Assembly (NCBI RefSeq): GCF_900128505.1
Contig: NZ_LT669940.1
Location: 1,274,883 to 1,338,882 of the forward strand
Origin: Parabacteroides timonensis
GTDB taxonomy: Bacteria > Bacteroidota > Bacteroidia > Bacteroidales > Tannerellaceae
DNA: 64,000 bases
Direction of reading: 5' to 3'
Position 1 is the first letter of the stretch; every line of letters begins with the position of its first letter. The notes under the pieces were generated by a model. It was not told where the DNA came from and did not search any database. It saw only the letters and a list, made by a program, of their open reading frames with translations. This document shows positions 33,643 through 43,343 of the stretch, one piece after another. Both the position numbers and the translations under genes were made by a program.

Positions 33643-35256
33643 TTATTTATATAACTTTTCGCGTAGTTCGGCTACTGTTGGATCGGTGATGTAATCATCG
33701 TAATCCATCATCTTGTCGATGATGCCGTTAGGGGTCAGTTCAATAATACGGTTTGCCACAGTTTGAATAAATTCGTGGTCATGGCTGGAGAACAGTACGT
33801 TTCCTTTGAATGACTGCAATGTATTATTGAAAGCCTGGATCGATTCCAGGTCCAGGTGATTGGTCGGTGTATCCAGGATCAGACAGTTTGCGTCCGTCAA
33901 CATCATACGGGAAATCATACAACGCATCTTTTCACCTCCGGATAATACGCTCACCTTTTTCAATAGCTCTTCACCCGAGAACAACATACGGCCAAGGAAT
34001 CCTTTCAGGAATACTTCGTTGGTATCGCCTGCAAACTGGCTCAACCAGTCGATCAGGTTATAGTCGGAGTCGAAATATTTGGCATTATCCAGTGGCAGAT
34101 AGGTTGTTGTGATCGTTTGTCCCCATTGGAAAGTACCGGCATCCGGCTTTTCTTCCCCGTTGATGATCTGGAAAAGAGCTGTCATGGCACGAGGATCGCG
34201 GCTGATAAAGACAATCTTATCATCTTTTTCCACATTGAAGTTTAAATCTTTGAATAAGGTCTTGCCTTCAATGCTTTTAGTCAGTCCTTTCACTTCGAGA
34301 ATCTGGTTGCCCGGTTCGCGGTTCGGTGTAAAGATAATACCCGGATAACGGCGTGAAGAAGGCTTGATCTCTTCGATATTCAGCTTTTCGATCATCTTCT
34401 TACGGCTGGTAGTCTGTTTGGATTTCGCTACGTTGGCACTGAAACGGCGAATAAACTCTTCCAGTTCCTTTTTCTTTTCTTCCGCTTTCTTATTCTGGTT
34501 CTGCTGCTGACGAAGTGCCAACTGGCTTGATTCGTACCAGAAGCTATAGTTACCGGCAAACATCTGCAACTTGTTGAAGTCGATGTCTACAGTGTGTGTA
34601 CAAACGGAGTCAAGGAAGTGACGGTCGTGGCTCACAACCAGGATTGTATGATCGGAGTTGGACAGGTAATTCTCTAACCAGCCTACTGTTTCTAAGTCGA
34701 GGTCGTTGGTCGGCTCATCCAAAAGCAGGTTGTCCGGCTGTCCGAAAAGCGCACGTGCCAATAATATACGTACCTTTTGCTTACCGCTCAGGTCTTTCAT
34801 CATGCTGTAATGATACTCTTCGGCAATCCCCAGGCCGCTTAAAAGATTGGCTGCATCACTCTCGGCGTTCCATCCTTCCATTTCTGCAAACTTCTCTTCC
34901 AGTTCCGAAACACGGATACCGTCGGCATCACTGAAGTCCGGCTTTTCGTAAAGCGCATTCTTTTCGCTCATAACCTCCCACAGTGTGGTGTGCCCCATCA
35001 GGACCGTATCCATAACTGTATGTTCGTCGAAAGCAAAGTGGTCCTGGCTTAATACCGAAAGACGTTCTCCCGGACCTAAAGTAACTGTACCGCGTGTCGG
35101 ATCCAGCTGTTTGCTGATCACACGGAGGAACGTTGATTTTCCGGCACCATTGGCGCCGATAATACCGTAGCAGTTGCCCGGCGTAAACTTCATATTTACA
35201 TCCTGAAAAAGGATACGTTTGCCGAACTGTACGTCCAGATTGTTTACCGTTATCAT
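33643..35256 (-). CDS. ABC-F family ATPase (translation factor, YbiT/EttA-like)
   Basis: Soluble protein of 537 residues with two ABC domains and no membrane part, so not a transporter; ABC-F proteins act on the ribosome. The first domain has GANGAGKST, LSGKQKVRILLARAL and LLLDEPTNDLD; the second has a degenerate P-loop region (VFISRDPRAMTALF) but a normal signature LSGGEKMRCMISRMM and Walker B LILDTPTNHLD. The inter-domain linker (about 240-320) is Lys/Gln-rich. The poor second Walker A makes it closest to the YbiT group. Confidence 0.92.
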   Translation of the reverse strand: MITVNNLDVQFGKRILFQDVNMKFTPGNCYGIIGANGAGKSTFLRVISKQLDPTRGTVTLGPGERLSVLSQDHFAFDEHTVMDTVLMGHTTLWEVMSEKNALYEKPDFSDADGIRVSELEEKFAEMEGWNAESDAANLLSGLGIAEEYHYSMMKDLSGKQKVRILLARALFGQPDNLLLDEPTNDLDLETVGWLENYLSNSDHTILVVSHDRHFLDSVCTHTVDIDFNKLQMFAGNYSFWYESSQLALRQQQNQNKKAEEKKKELEEFIRRFSANVAKSKQTTSRKKMIEKLNIEEIKPSSRRYPGIIFTPNREPGNQILEVKGLTKSIEGKTLFKDLNFNVEKDDKIVFISRDPRAMTALFQIINGEEKPDAGTFQWGQTITTTYLPLDNAKYFDSDYNLIDWLSQFAGDTNEVFLKGFLGRMLFSGEELLKKVSVLSGGEKMRCMISRMMLTDANCLILDTPTNHLDLESIQAFNNTLQSFKGNVLFSSHDHEFIQTVANRIIELTPNGIIDKMMDYDDYITDPTVAELREKLYK

Positions 35257-35464
35257 ATTTTGTATACCTATTAAATTTCGAAAGAGAGCGCAAAGGTACT
35301 AAAAAATATCGGTATAAGAGGGTGTTAAGCTGATCCTTTTCTTTGATTTTCCTATATAGTAGGAAAGAGGCAGGAGCACAGTTTTCAACAGATTCTAAGT
35401 TTTATTAAAGAATTCGTCCGGGAATAAAATAGTTACATTAATGTACATATTGAAAATAATTGTC

Positions 35465-35472
35465 TACTTTTG
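35465..35472 (+). promoter_or_regulatory. -7 element before purH
   Basis: TACTTTTG at 35465-35472, 32 bp before the purH ATG. The rest of the 248-bp gap from the ABC-F gene shows no clear -33 element and no gene. Confidence 0.5.
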
Positions 35473-35504
35473 TGCTCTAAAACATTAAAATAAACTCAAC
35501 AAAG

Positions 35505-37028
35505 ATGGCTGCAACAAAACGTATTAAGCGTGCATTAGTCTCTGTATTCCATAAAGAGGGACTGGATGAAATCTTAAAAAAGCTTCATAGCGAGGGCGTT
35601 AGCTTCGTTTCAACAGGGGGAACACAAACATTTATCGAATCATTAGGCATTCCTTGTGATGCGGTGGAAGACCTGACCGGATATCCTTCAATTTTAGGAG
35701 GACGTGTTAAGACTCTTCACCCGAAAGTTTTCGGTGGCATCCTTAACCGTAGAGACAATGATGGCGACAAAGCACAGATTGCAGAATATGAAATTCCTGA
35801 AATTGACTTGGTGATTGTAGACTTGTATCCGTTTGAAGAAACAGTAGCTTCTGGTGCGGAAGAACAGGCAATCATCGAAAAGATAGATATAGGTGGTATC
35901 TCATTGATCCGTGCCGCTGCAAAGAACTTCAAAGATGTAGTGATCGTAGCATCTAAAGCACAGTATCAGCCTTTGATGCAAGTGCTGAATGAAAAGGGGG
36001 CAGAAACTTCCCTGGAAGACCGTAAATGGTTTGCCAAAGAAGCTTTTGCTGTTTCATCAGGCTATGATTCTGCTATCTTCAATTATTTTGACGGACGTGA
36101 AGGCTCACACTTCCGTGCAGCCGTAGACCAGCCGATGAACCTGCGTTATGGTGAAAATCCTCACCAGGCCGCTAAGTTCTATGGTAAGTTCAGCGATATG
36201 TTCGACCAGATACACGGTAAAGAGATTTCTTACAATAACTTGTTGGATATCGATGCTGCTGTCAGCCTGATCGACGAGTTCAATGAATTGACATTCGCTA
36301 TCCTCAAACATAATAACGCTTGTGGTATCGCATCCCGTCCTACCGTGCTGGAAGCATGGAAAGATGCACTGGCCGGTGACCCGGTTTCTGCATTCGGCGG
36401 TATTCTGATTGCCAACAGCGCAATTGATAAAGAAGTAGCTGAAGAGATCAACAAGATTTTCTTCGAAGTGATCATCGCCCCGGAATATACAAAAGACGCT
36501 TTGGAAGTATTGATGCAAAAGAAAAACCGCATCATCCTGATCCGTAAGGAAACAAAGACTTGTCCGATGCAGTTCCGTTCACTCTTGAATGGTGCATTAA
36601 TGCAGGAAAAAGACCTCAGTATCCAGACTGTTGCAGATCTGGAACCGATGACAGACAAACATCCCTCTTCTCAGGAAGTGGAAGACCTGTTGTTCGCTAA
36701 TAAACTGGTGAAACACAGTAAATCAAACGCTATCACGCTGGTAAAGAATAAACAGCTTTGCGCTAGTGGTATCGGTCAGACATCGCGTGTAGACTCTTTG
36801 AAACAGGCTATTGAAAAGGCAAACTCTTTCGAGTTCGATCTGAAAGGTGCCGTTATGGCTTCGGATGCATTCTTCCCATTCCCAGACTGTGTTGAAATTG
36901 CTGATAAGGCAGGTATTACTGCTGTTATTCAGCCGGGTGGTTCTGTAAATGACAAGTTGTCCGTTGAGTATTGCAACGCGCATGGCTTGGCTATGGTTAA
37001 GACGGGAGTCCGTCATTTCAAACATTAA
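35505..37028 (+). CDS. purH: Bifunctional AICAR transformylase / IMP cyclohydrolase
   Basis: Catalyses the last two steps of de novo purine synthesis, formylating AICAR with 10-formyl-THF and closing the ring to IMP. It is 507 residues. The MGS-like cyclohydrolase domain (1-195) shows ALVSVFHKEGLDEI, STGGTQTFIE and GGRVKTLHPKVFGGIL. The transformylase domain shows NLRYGENPHQAA, LKHNNACG, DPVSAFGGI and MASDAFFPFPD. It lies 19 bp before mreB and may share a transcript with the rod-shape genes. Confidence 0.97.
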   Translation: MAATKRIKRALVSVFHKEGLDEILKKLHSEGVSFVSTGGTQTFIESLGIPCDAVEDLTGYPSILGGRVKTLHPKVFGGILNRRDNDGDKAQIAEYEIPEIDLVIVDLYPFEETVASGAEEQAIIEKIDIGGISLIRAAAKNFKDVVIVASKAQYQPLMQVLNEKGAETSLEDRKWFAKEAFAVSSGYDSAIFNYFDGREGSHFRAAVDQPMNLRYGENPHQAAKFYGKFSDMFDQIHGKEISYNNLLDIDAAVSLIDEFNELTFAILKHNNACGIASRPTVLEAWKDALAGDPVSAFGGILIANSAIDKEVAEEINKIFFEVIIAPEYTKDALEVLMQKKNRIILIRKETKTCPMQFRSLLNGALMQEKDLSIQTVADLEPMTDKHPSSQEVEDLLFANKLVKHSKSNAITLVKNKQLCASGIGQTSRVDSLKQAIEKANSFEFDLKGAVMASDAFFPFPDCVEIADKAGITAVIQPGGSVNDKLSVEYCNAHGLAMVKTGVRHFKH

Positions 37029-37047
37029 AAAAACACCTTATTAAAAA

Positions 37048-38067
37048 ATGGGATTATTTTCTTTCACACAAGAAATAGCGATGGACCTGGGTACTGCGAA
37101 TACCATCATCATCAGTGGTGGTAAAGTAGTAGTAGATCAGCCATCGGTAGTTGCCCTCGACAGACGTACCGACAAAGTATTGGCTGTTGGCGAAAAGGCA
37201 CGCCAGATGCACGGAAAGACGCATGAGAACATTCGTACGATCCGTCCGCTTCGCGACGGTGTGATTGCCGACTTCTTTGCTGCAGAGCAGATGATACGCG
37301 GCCTGATCAAAATGATCAATCCGAAACACCGCTGGTTTTCTCCTTCACTCCGTGTAGTGGTATGTATCCCTTCCGGTAGTACAGAAGTAGAGATTCGTGC
37401 CGTACGCGACTCCGCCGAACATGCCGGAGGCCGTGATGTATATATGATTTATGAACCTATGGCCGCTGCAATCGGTATCGGTATTGATGTCGAAGCTCCC
37501 GAAGGCAACATGATCGTAGATATAGGCGGTGGAACAACCGAGATCGCTGTTATCTCGCTGGGAGGTATCGTATCCAATAAATCAATCCGTATTGCCGGTG
37601 ACGACTTGACGGCTGATATTATGGAATATATGCGTCGCCAGCACAACGTGAAGGTAGGCGAACGTACGGCCGAATTGATCAAGATCAATGTAGGTTCAGC
37701 ATTAACGTTCCTGGATAATCCTCCTGAAGATTATATCGTACACGGTCCGAACCAGATGACTGCTCTTCCGATGGAAGTTCCTGTTTCTTATCAGGAAATC
37801 GCGCACTGTCTGGAGAAATCTATCTCGAAGATGGAAGCTGCTATCCTGAGTGCATTGGAACAGACGCCTCCTGAACTGTATGCCGATATCGTACGCAACG
37901 GTATCTATCTGGCCGGTGGGGGTGCCCTGATGCGCGGACTCGACAAACGATTGACAGATAAGATCAACATCCCGTTCCATATCGCTGAAGACCCGTTGCA
38001 TGCGGTAGCGAAAGGTACAGGTGTAGCGTTGAAGAATATAGATAAATTTAATTTCCTTATTCGATAA
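37048..38067 (+). CDS. mreB: Rod shape-determining protein MreB
   Basis: Actin-like ATPase that organises lateral wall synthesis with MreC, MreD, PBP2 and RodA, all encoded downstream. It is 339 residues. Phosphate loops are MDLGTANTIII and VDIGGGTTEIAVISLGGIV, and the adenosine motif is GIYLAGGGALMRGL. It starts the mreBCD-mrdA-rodA cluster; a hairpin repeat separates it from mreC. Confidence 0.97.
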   Translation: MGLFSFTQEIAMDLGTANTIIISGGKVVVDQPSVVALDRRTDKVLAVGEKARQMHGKTHENIRTIRPLRDGVIADFFAAEQMIRGLIKMINPKHRWFSPSLRVVVCIPSGSTEVEIRAVRDSAEHAGGRDVYMIYEPMAAAIGIGIDVEAPEGNMIVDIGGGTTEIAVISLGGIVSNKSIRIAGDDLTADIMEYMRRQHNVKVGERTAELIKINVGSALTFLDNPPEDYIVHGPNQMTALPMEVPVSYQEIAHCLEKSISKMEAAILSALEQTPPELYADIVRNGIYLAGGGALMRGLDKRLTDKINIPFHIAEDPLHAVAKGTGVALKNIDKFNFLIR

Positions 38068-38070
38068 AAT

Positions 38071-38149
38071 AGTTGACAGTTGACAAGTGACGGTTGACAG
38101 CTTAGTTTTTCTAATCTAACTGTCCACTGTCACTTGTCAACTGTCAACT
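38071..38149. repeat. TTGACAG-type inverted repeat between mreB and mreC
   Basis: 30-bp arms (38071-38100 and 38120-38149) pair with two mismatches around a 19-nt AT-rich loop. Each arm is a string of the heptamer (G)TTGACAG/AGTGACA. It has no T-run after it, so it is unlike a simple terminator and more like a dispersed palindromic repeat. Confidence 0.8.
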
Positions 38150-38162
38150 TGTTAAATTGATT

Positions 38163-39017
38163 ATGCGTAAACTGCTGGACTTCCTGGTAAGAAAGAGGCA
38201 TTGGTTTCTGTTTGTTTTGCTTGAGATTGTTTCGGTAATGCTGATTTATCGCAATAGCGCATATCAGCGGAATATAATCTTTAGTTCTGCAAATGTATTG
38301 ACAGGACATATTGCTTCTGTTTCCGGTTATGTTAGATCCTATCTCGACCTGCGCGAGATAAACAAGGAATTGTTGGAAAGGAACGGGCAACTGGAAATGG
38401 ACCTGTTGGAGTTACAGGATCGGCTGGATATGATGATGGCCGATACGGTGAACTTTGCCGGGTTTGCTCCCGACTCGATCGAGCAGTTTCAGTATAGTTT
38501 TATCTTAGCGGAAGTGGCCAATAACAGTGTGAGTCATCTTTCGAATTATATCACTGTAAACAAAGGACGTAAGGACGGGATAGCTCCGGATATGGGAGTT
38601 GTTTCCGAACGCGGAGTTGTTGGGATTGTTTCAACAGTGGCAGATCATTTTTCAGTAGTTATTCCGTTACTCAATCCTAAGTCTAGACTTAGTTGCAAGG
38701 TGTTGGGGAGTAGCTATTTCGGTTCATTAAGCTGGGACGGGCGTAATACACGTTATGCCAATCTGGAAGAACTGCCGAGGCATGTGGAGTTTCAGAAAGG
38801 CGACACGATTGTGACCAGTGGTTTTTCAAGTGTATTCCCTGCGGGGATTATAGTCGGAACAGTTGCTGATTTTGAAAAACAGCATGACGATAACTTCTTT
38901 ACACTGAAAGTCGAACTGGCAACGGATTTCCAATCGTTGAATAACGTCCGTATCATAAAAAATTTTAATCAGGAAGAACAGATAAGGGTAGAACAAGAAG
39001 CAAGAAGAAATGATTAA
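38163..39017 (+). CDS. mreC: Rod shape-determining protein MreC
   Basis: Membrane-anchored periplasmic scaffold of the elongasome that activates PBP2. It is 284 residues: an N-terminal membrane helix (WFLFVLLEIVSVMLIY), a coiled coil (about 68-100) and the beta domain with VNKGRKDGIAPDMGVVSERG and VTSGFSSVFPAGIIVGTV. The ATG at 38163 is preferred to an in-frame TTG two codons earlier. It overlaps mreD by 8 bp. Confidence 0.94.
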   Translation: MRKLLDFLVRKRHWFLFVLLEIVSVMLIYRNSAYQRNIIFSSANVLTGHIASVSGYVRSYLDLREINKELLERNGQLEMDLLELQDRLDMMMADTVNFAGFAPDSIEQFQYSFILAEVANNSVSHLSNYITVNKGRKDGIAPDMGVVSERGVVGIVSTVADHFSVVIPLLNPKSRLSCKVLGSSYFGSLSWDGRNTRYANLEELPRHVEFQKGDTIVTSGFSSVFPAGIIVGTVADFEKQHDDNFFTLKVELATDFQSLNNVRIIKNFNQEEQIRVEQEARRND

Positions 39018-39528
39018 TAATTTAATAAGAGGATTGCTTTATTTTGTTGTATTGGTGTTGGTCCAGGTATTGATCTTGAATAATATTCATTTTCTGCGGA
39101 TCGCAACACCATTCCTGTATCTTTATTTTATTATAAAGATGCCGGTCGGTTCGCTACGCGATCTGGTCGTTCTTTTCTCGTTCCTTATCGGTCTGGTGAT
39201 CGATTTATTTTCAAATACTCCCGGAATGCATGCAGCAGCATGTACCTTGACCGGATTTATACGTGAACCGCTGATACGTTTTTATATGGGAAAGGATCTT
39301 CCGGACGGAATATATCCTTCTTATAAAACATTCGGTTATGGAGGTTTTTTCCGGTATGTACTGTCGTTAGTGCTGATTCATCATGTAACGCTGTTTCTGA
39401 TCGAATCGCTGACCTTATTCGATCCGTTATTCCTTGCTATCCGTATCGGAGCGAGTGTAATAACGACTACATTATTAATTTGTACAATAGAAGCATTCAA
39501 TATAGAGACCCAAAAGAGTGGAGACTAA
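39010..39528 (+). CDS. mreD: Rod shape-determining protein MreD
   Basis: Integral membrane component of the elongasome, 172 residues with about five helices (LLYFVVLVLVQVLILNN, YLYFIIKMP, VVLFSFLIGLVIDLFS and others). The NTPGMHAAACTLTGFIR segment is typical of the Bacteroidetes MreD. It overlaps mreC at its start and the PBP2 gene at its end (11 bp), so the three are translationally linked. Confidence 0.9.
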   Translation: MINNLIRGLLYFVVLVLVQVLILNNIHFLRIATPFLYLYFIIKMPVGSLRDLVVLFSFLIGLVIDLFSNTPGMHAAACTLTGFIREPLIRFYMGKDLPDGIYPSYKTFGYGGFFRYVLSLVLIHHVTLFLIESLTLFDPLFLAIRIGASVITTTLLICTIEAFNIETQKSGD

Positions 39529-41395
39529 TGCAAAGTATACACTTGAGAACAGGCGCTATGTTATTATAGGTGCCGTTGTTCTGTTGGTCATCGTTTTTAT
39601 TATCCGTTTGTTCTACCTTCAAGTGGTGGAGAACGATTATAAAGCGTGGGCTGACAGCAATGCGTTCCTGAAAAAGACTTTATTACCTTCCCGCGGTATG
39701 ATTTACGACCGTAACGGGAAATTACTTGTTTATAACCAGCCGGCGTATGAAGTAATGCTTATCATGCGTGAGGTTCAGCCGTTCGATACGCTTGACTTTT
39801 GTAATATCCTGAGCATAACCAAAGAGCAGTTTGAAAAGAGGATTGCCGATTTGAAGAACCGCCAGTTGAATCCGGGTTATTCGTCGTATGTCCCGCAGGT
39901 GTTTATGAACAATCTTTCTGCACAGGAGTGCGGGGTATTGCAGGAAAAGTTATATAAATTTCCTGGATTTTATATTCAGAACCGTACGATCCGGCAATAT
40001 GAGTATCCTTATGCCGCTCACATTCTGGGTAATATCGGTGAAGTGGACCGGAAAGATATAAAAAAGGACGATTATTATGTGCAAGGCGATTATTCCGGCC
40101 GTGCAGGTGTTGAACGCTCGTATGAGAAAGAGTTGCGTGGTGTAAAAGGAGTAGAGATCCTTTTACGGGATGTGCATGGGCGTATAAAAGGAAAATACGA
40201 TGAAGGTAATAGCGACGTAGCCCCGGTGTCCGGAAAGAACCTGAAACTTTCCATCGATATGGATTTGCAGGCTTACGGAGAAAAATTGATGAAAAATAAG
40301 GTCGGTAGTATCGTTATGATCGAACCGGAAACGGGAGAAGTACTTTGTATGGTCTCTTCTCCTAATTATGATCCGAGCCTGTTGGTTGGACGCCAGAGAG
40401 GAAAGAATCATAAAATCCTGGAAGAAGACCCTCGAACACCGCTTATCGACCGTTCCATAACCGGATTTTATCCTCCCGGCTCAACATTTAAACCTACACA
40501 GGGATTGATCTTTCTGCAGGAAGGCGTCATTACCCCTGAAACAATGTACACCTGTGCCCATGGATATACTTTCCGGGGAGGAAAGCCGGCCTGTCACGGA
40601 CATCCTTCTCCTTTGAGCCTGGTTCCGGCTTTGGCTACTTCATGTAACTCTTATTTTTGCTGGGGATTGCATGATATGTTGGATAGCCGTCGCCGGTATC
40701 CTACTGTTCAGGAGGCGTTTGAGGTCTGGAAGAACCATCTGGTTTCGATGGGGTATGGTTATCCGCTCGGTATCGACTTACCTGGAGAGAAAAGAGGATA
40801 TATACCGAATAGTAAAGTGTACGACAAGGCATATAGAGGTCGTTGGAATTCGAGTACCGTTATTTCCATAGCGATCGGTCAGGGGGAAGTTTCAGCGACG
40901 CCTTTACAAATATGTAATCTGGCTGCGACAATTGCTAACCGGGGATATTTCATTACGCCTCATGTTGTAAAAGAGGTGCAGGATACTCCTTTGGATACGC
41001 TTTATACGAACAGGCGTTATCCTACGATCGACTCGAAATATTATGATGTAATAGCAGAAGGGATGCGGAATGCCGTAGTGGGCGGAACTTGTTGGAAAGC
41101 CGCTATTCCCGGTATCGAGGTATGCGGTAAGACCGGTACGGCTGAAAACCCTCATGGTAAGGATCACTCGGCATTTATCGGTTTTGCTCCTTATAAAAAT
41201 CCGAAAGTAGCGATTTGTGTTTATGTGCAGAACGGAGGTTTCGGGGCTGTCTTCGGTGTGCCGATCGGTAAACTGATGATGGAACTTTATCTGAAGGGAG
41301 AAATCTCTCCGGAAGATAAGGCTCTGGAAGAACAAATAAGTAATACGGTAGTAGAATCTGATAAGATATATTCTTTAGTAGATCGTGGGTTATAG
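39518..41395 (+). CDS. mrdA: Penicillin-binding protein 2
   Basis: Elongation-specific transpeptidase of 625 residues. It has one membrane helix (VIIGAVVLLVIVFIIRLFYL), a dimerisation/pedestal domain with LLPSRGMIYDRNGKLLVYN and RAGVERSYEKELRG, then the transpeptidase domain with catalytic Ser in PPGSTFKPTQG, the SxN motif SCNSYF and KTG in CGKTGTAENP. It starts with GTG (39518-39520), overlapping the mreD stop by 11 bp; no in-frame ATG exists nearby. It works with RodA encoded next. Confidence 0.95.
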   Translation: METNAKYTLENRRYVIIGAVVLLVIVFIIRLFYLQVVENDYKAWADSNAFLKKTLLPSRGMIYDRNGKLLVYNQPAYEVMLIMREVQPFDTLDFCNILSITKEQFEKRIADLKNRQLNPGYSSYVPQVFMNNLSAQECGVLQEKLYKFPGFYIQNRTIRQYEYPYAAHILGNIGEVDRKDIKKDDYYVQGDYSGRAGVERSYEKELRGVKGVEILLRDVHGRIKGKYDEGNSDVAPVSGKNLKLSIDMDLQAYGEKLMKNKVGSIVMIEPETGEVLCMVSSPNYDPSLLVGRQRGKNHKILEEDPRTPLIDRSITGFYPPGSTFKPTQGLIFLQEGVITPETMYTCAHGYTFRGGKPACHGHPSPLSLVPALATSCNSYFCWGLHDMLDSRRRYPTVQEAFEVWKNHLVSMGYGYPLGIDLPGEKRGYIPNSKVYDKAYRGRWNSSTVISIAIGQGEVSATPLQICNLAATIANRGYFITPHVVKEVQDTPLDTLYTNRRYPTIDSKYYDVIAEGMRNAVVGGTCWKAAIPGIEVCGKTGTAENPHGKDHSAFIGFAPYKNPKVAICVYVQNGGFGAVFGVPIGKLMMELYLKGEISPEDKALEEQISNTVVESDKIYSLVDRGL

Positions 41396-42830
41396 GAAAA
41401 CAGAAATATGGAAAACAGTCGACTGGTTCACCATCTTACTTTATATATTGATGGTTGTAGCCGGTTGGTTTACTATTTGTGGAGCTAGCTTCGAGTTTGA
41501 CAGTGTCGGCTTGTTCGATATAAGTGGTCGCCCCGGTTCCCAGTTGATGTGGATCGGAATATGTATGGCTGTTGTATTTATCATACTCATGCTGGAAAGC
41601 GACTTTTTTGACGTTTTCGCTTACCTGATCTATGCAGCCATTATTGTATTGTTGATAGCGACGATATTTCTGGCCCCTGATATTAAGGGGTCTCATTCCT
41701 GGCTGAAGTTTGGGAGCTTCCGTATACAGCCTGCTGAATTTGCAAAATTCGCTACGGCACTGGCTGTGGCCAAGTTTATGAATTCCTATGGTTTTAAATT
41801 GACGACTCCGAAGAATTTCGGGATAACTCTTTTGATCGTTTTCTTACCGATGATCTGCATTATTTTGCAGAAGGAAACAGGCTCCGCCCTGGTGTATCTG
41901 GCCTTTTTCCTGATGCTGTATCGTGAAGGAATGTCTGGGTATATATTATTATCGGGAGTCTGTGCAGTGATTTTCTTTGTTACAACCATGAAGTTTTCGG
42001 AGGTTGTTCTCGGAGCTACGCAGATGGGAGAGCTGATCGTGTCATCCATCATCCTGTTTATTACATATATTTTGGTGACGGTAGTTCGCCGGGACAGGAC
42101 GGCCCTGCTCGTGATGTTGAGCGGTACGGCGATAGCTTATCTGGGAGGATATATCGTGTCGTTATTCGTTCCTGTCAATTTTGCTTGGATAGCTATGGGG
42201 TTGGTAGGGCTGGCGGTTATCTATCTTATCTATTTGTCTGTGAGGAACTGGGTATGGCATTATGCTTTGATAGCTAGCTTTGCCTTGGGGTCATTGGCCT
42301 TTATGTACTCGGTAGATTATGTTTTCGATAATATACTGGAACCGCATCAACAGATACGCATAAAAGTCTCTTTGGGACTGGAAGATGATCCGAGCGGTGC
42401 CGGATATAATGTAAATCAATCGAAGATCGCTATCGGTTCGGGGGGATTGACCGGCAAAGGATTCCTCAATGGGACGCAGACGAAATTAAAGTATGTACCG
42501 GAACAGGATACCGACTTTATCTTTTGTACGGTCGGAGAGGAGCAGGGCTTTATTGGTTCTACAGCCGTATTGATCTTGTTCGGTATATTTATTATCCGGT
42601 TAATTATGCTTTCCGAAAGACAGAATAGTACATTTAACCGGGTTTATGGATACAGCGTAGCCTCCATCTTTATTTTTCACCTGGCTATTAATGTAGGGAT
42701 GGTGACCGGGTTGACTCCGGTAATCGGTATTCCACTACCATTCTTCAGCTATGGAGGCTCCTCTTTGCTTGGATTTACGATTCTGTTATTTATCTTTCTT
42801 CGCCTGGATGCTTCCCGTAGAGAACGATGA
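41385..42830 (+). CDS. rodA: Rod shape-determining protein RodA (SEDS glycosyltransferase)
   Basis: Peptidoglycan polymerase of the SEDS family, partner of PBP2. It is 481 residues, about 100 longer than E. coli RodA because of an extra pair of hydrophobic segments in the middle (about residues 215-305), which I recall as common in Bacteroidetes. Conserved parts are GSHSWLKFGSFRIQPAEFAK, AIGSGGLTGKGFLNGTQTKL, PEQDTDFIFCTVGEEQGF and GIPLPFFSYGGSS. It starts with GTG overlapping the mrdA stop by 11 bp, the same geometry as mreD/mrdA. It abuts gldH tail to tail with no gap. Confidence 0.94.
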   Translation: MGYRKTEIWKTVDWFTILLYILMVVAGWFTICGASFEFDSVGLFDISGRPGSQLMWIGICMAVVFIILMLESDFFDVFAYLIYAAIIVLLIATIFLAPDIKGSHSWLKFGSFRIQPAEFAKFATALAVAKFMNSYGFKLTTPKNFGITLLIVFLPMICIILQKETGSALVYLAFFLMLYREGMSGYILLSGVCAVIFFVTTMKFSEVVLGATQMGELIVSSIILFITYILVTVVRRDRTALLVMLSGTAIAYLGGYIVSLFVPVNFAWIAMGLVGLAVIYLIYLSVRNWVWHYALIASFALGSLAFMYSVDYVFDNILEPHQQIRIKVSLGLEDDPSGAGYNVNQSKIAIGSGGLTGKGFLNGTQTKLKYVPEQDTDFIFCTVGEEQGFIGSTAVLILFGIFIIRLIMLSERQNSTFNRVYGYSVASIFIFHLAINVGMVTGLTPVIGIPLPFFSYGGSSLLGFTILLFIFLRLDASRRER

Positions 42831-43343
42831 TTATTTTGCTTTCTCTACGCGGAAACCTATTTCCTGGATTCCTTTCAATGTACTGTCTCGCATTCCCTGG
42901 CGGAAACTGAAGGTGTACATTCCCGGATGTTCGAATGTATATTTCTCCCGTATGGGAAAGCTAGATTGAAATAAAGAAATACCATGTCCGTACCACTTCC
43001 CGAACTCGTCTGCCAATACGCATTCTATGGTATCCCGTTTAAGAGGGCCTATCGGTTGTTCTTCGTTGCAGAATAACCAAAGGTTCTGGTAAGGATACAT
43101 ATTATTATTACGTACCTCGAGCGTAAGATTGTAAGGACAGGAAATGTCGTCTACCTGAAAAGAGAAATAGTATTCCTTATCCTTCTCCCACGCTGTATTA
43201 TCAATGGCCTGGTACTGGTCGTACAAGGCCTGTTGATCGCAGGAGAAGCATAAGAATGTAAATAGAACGACAATGAGTCCTTTAAGCTTCGGGCTTATTC
43301 TCCGGTTTATTTGCCGGTTTAGCTGGTTGCTGAGGTTTGTCAT
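42831..43343 (-). CDS. gldH: Gliding motility lipoprotein GldH
   Basis: Lipoprotein of 170 residues; GldH is part of the gliding/type IX secretion gene set in Bacteroidetes but is also kept in non-gliding species. The N-terminus gives a lipoprotein signal with lipobox (GLIVVLFTFLCFSC, Cys34). The mature domain has YYFSFQVDDISCPYNLTLEV and the C-terminal GIQEIGFRVEK. The start ATG at 43343 lies inside the ricT tail in another frame, a 62-bp overlap; the frame is open further upstream but reads only repeat-encoded Thr/Ile. Confidence 0.85.
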   Translation of the reverse strand: MTNLSNQLNRQINRRISPKLKGLIVVLFTFLCFSCDQQALYDQYQAIDNTAWEKDKEYYFSFQVDDISCPYNLTLEVRNNNMYPYQNLWLFCNEEQPIGPLKRDTIECVLADEFGKWYGHGISLFQSSFPIREKYTFEHPGMYTFSFRQGMRDSTLKGIQEIGFRVEKAK

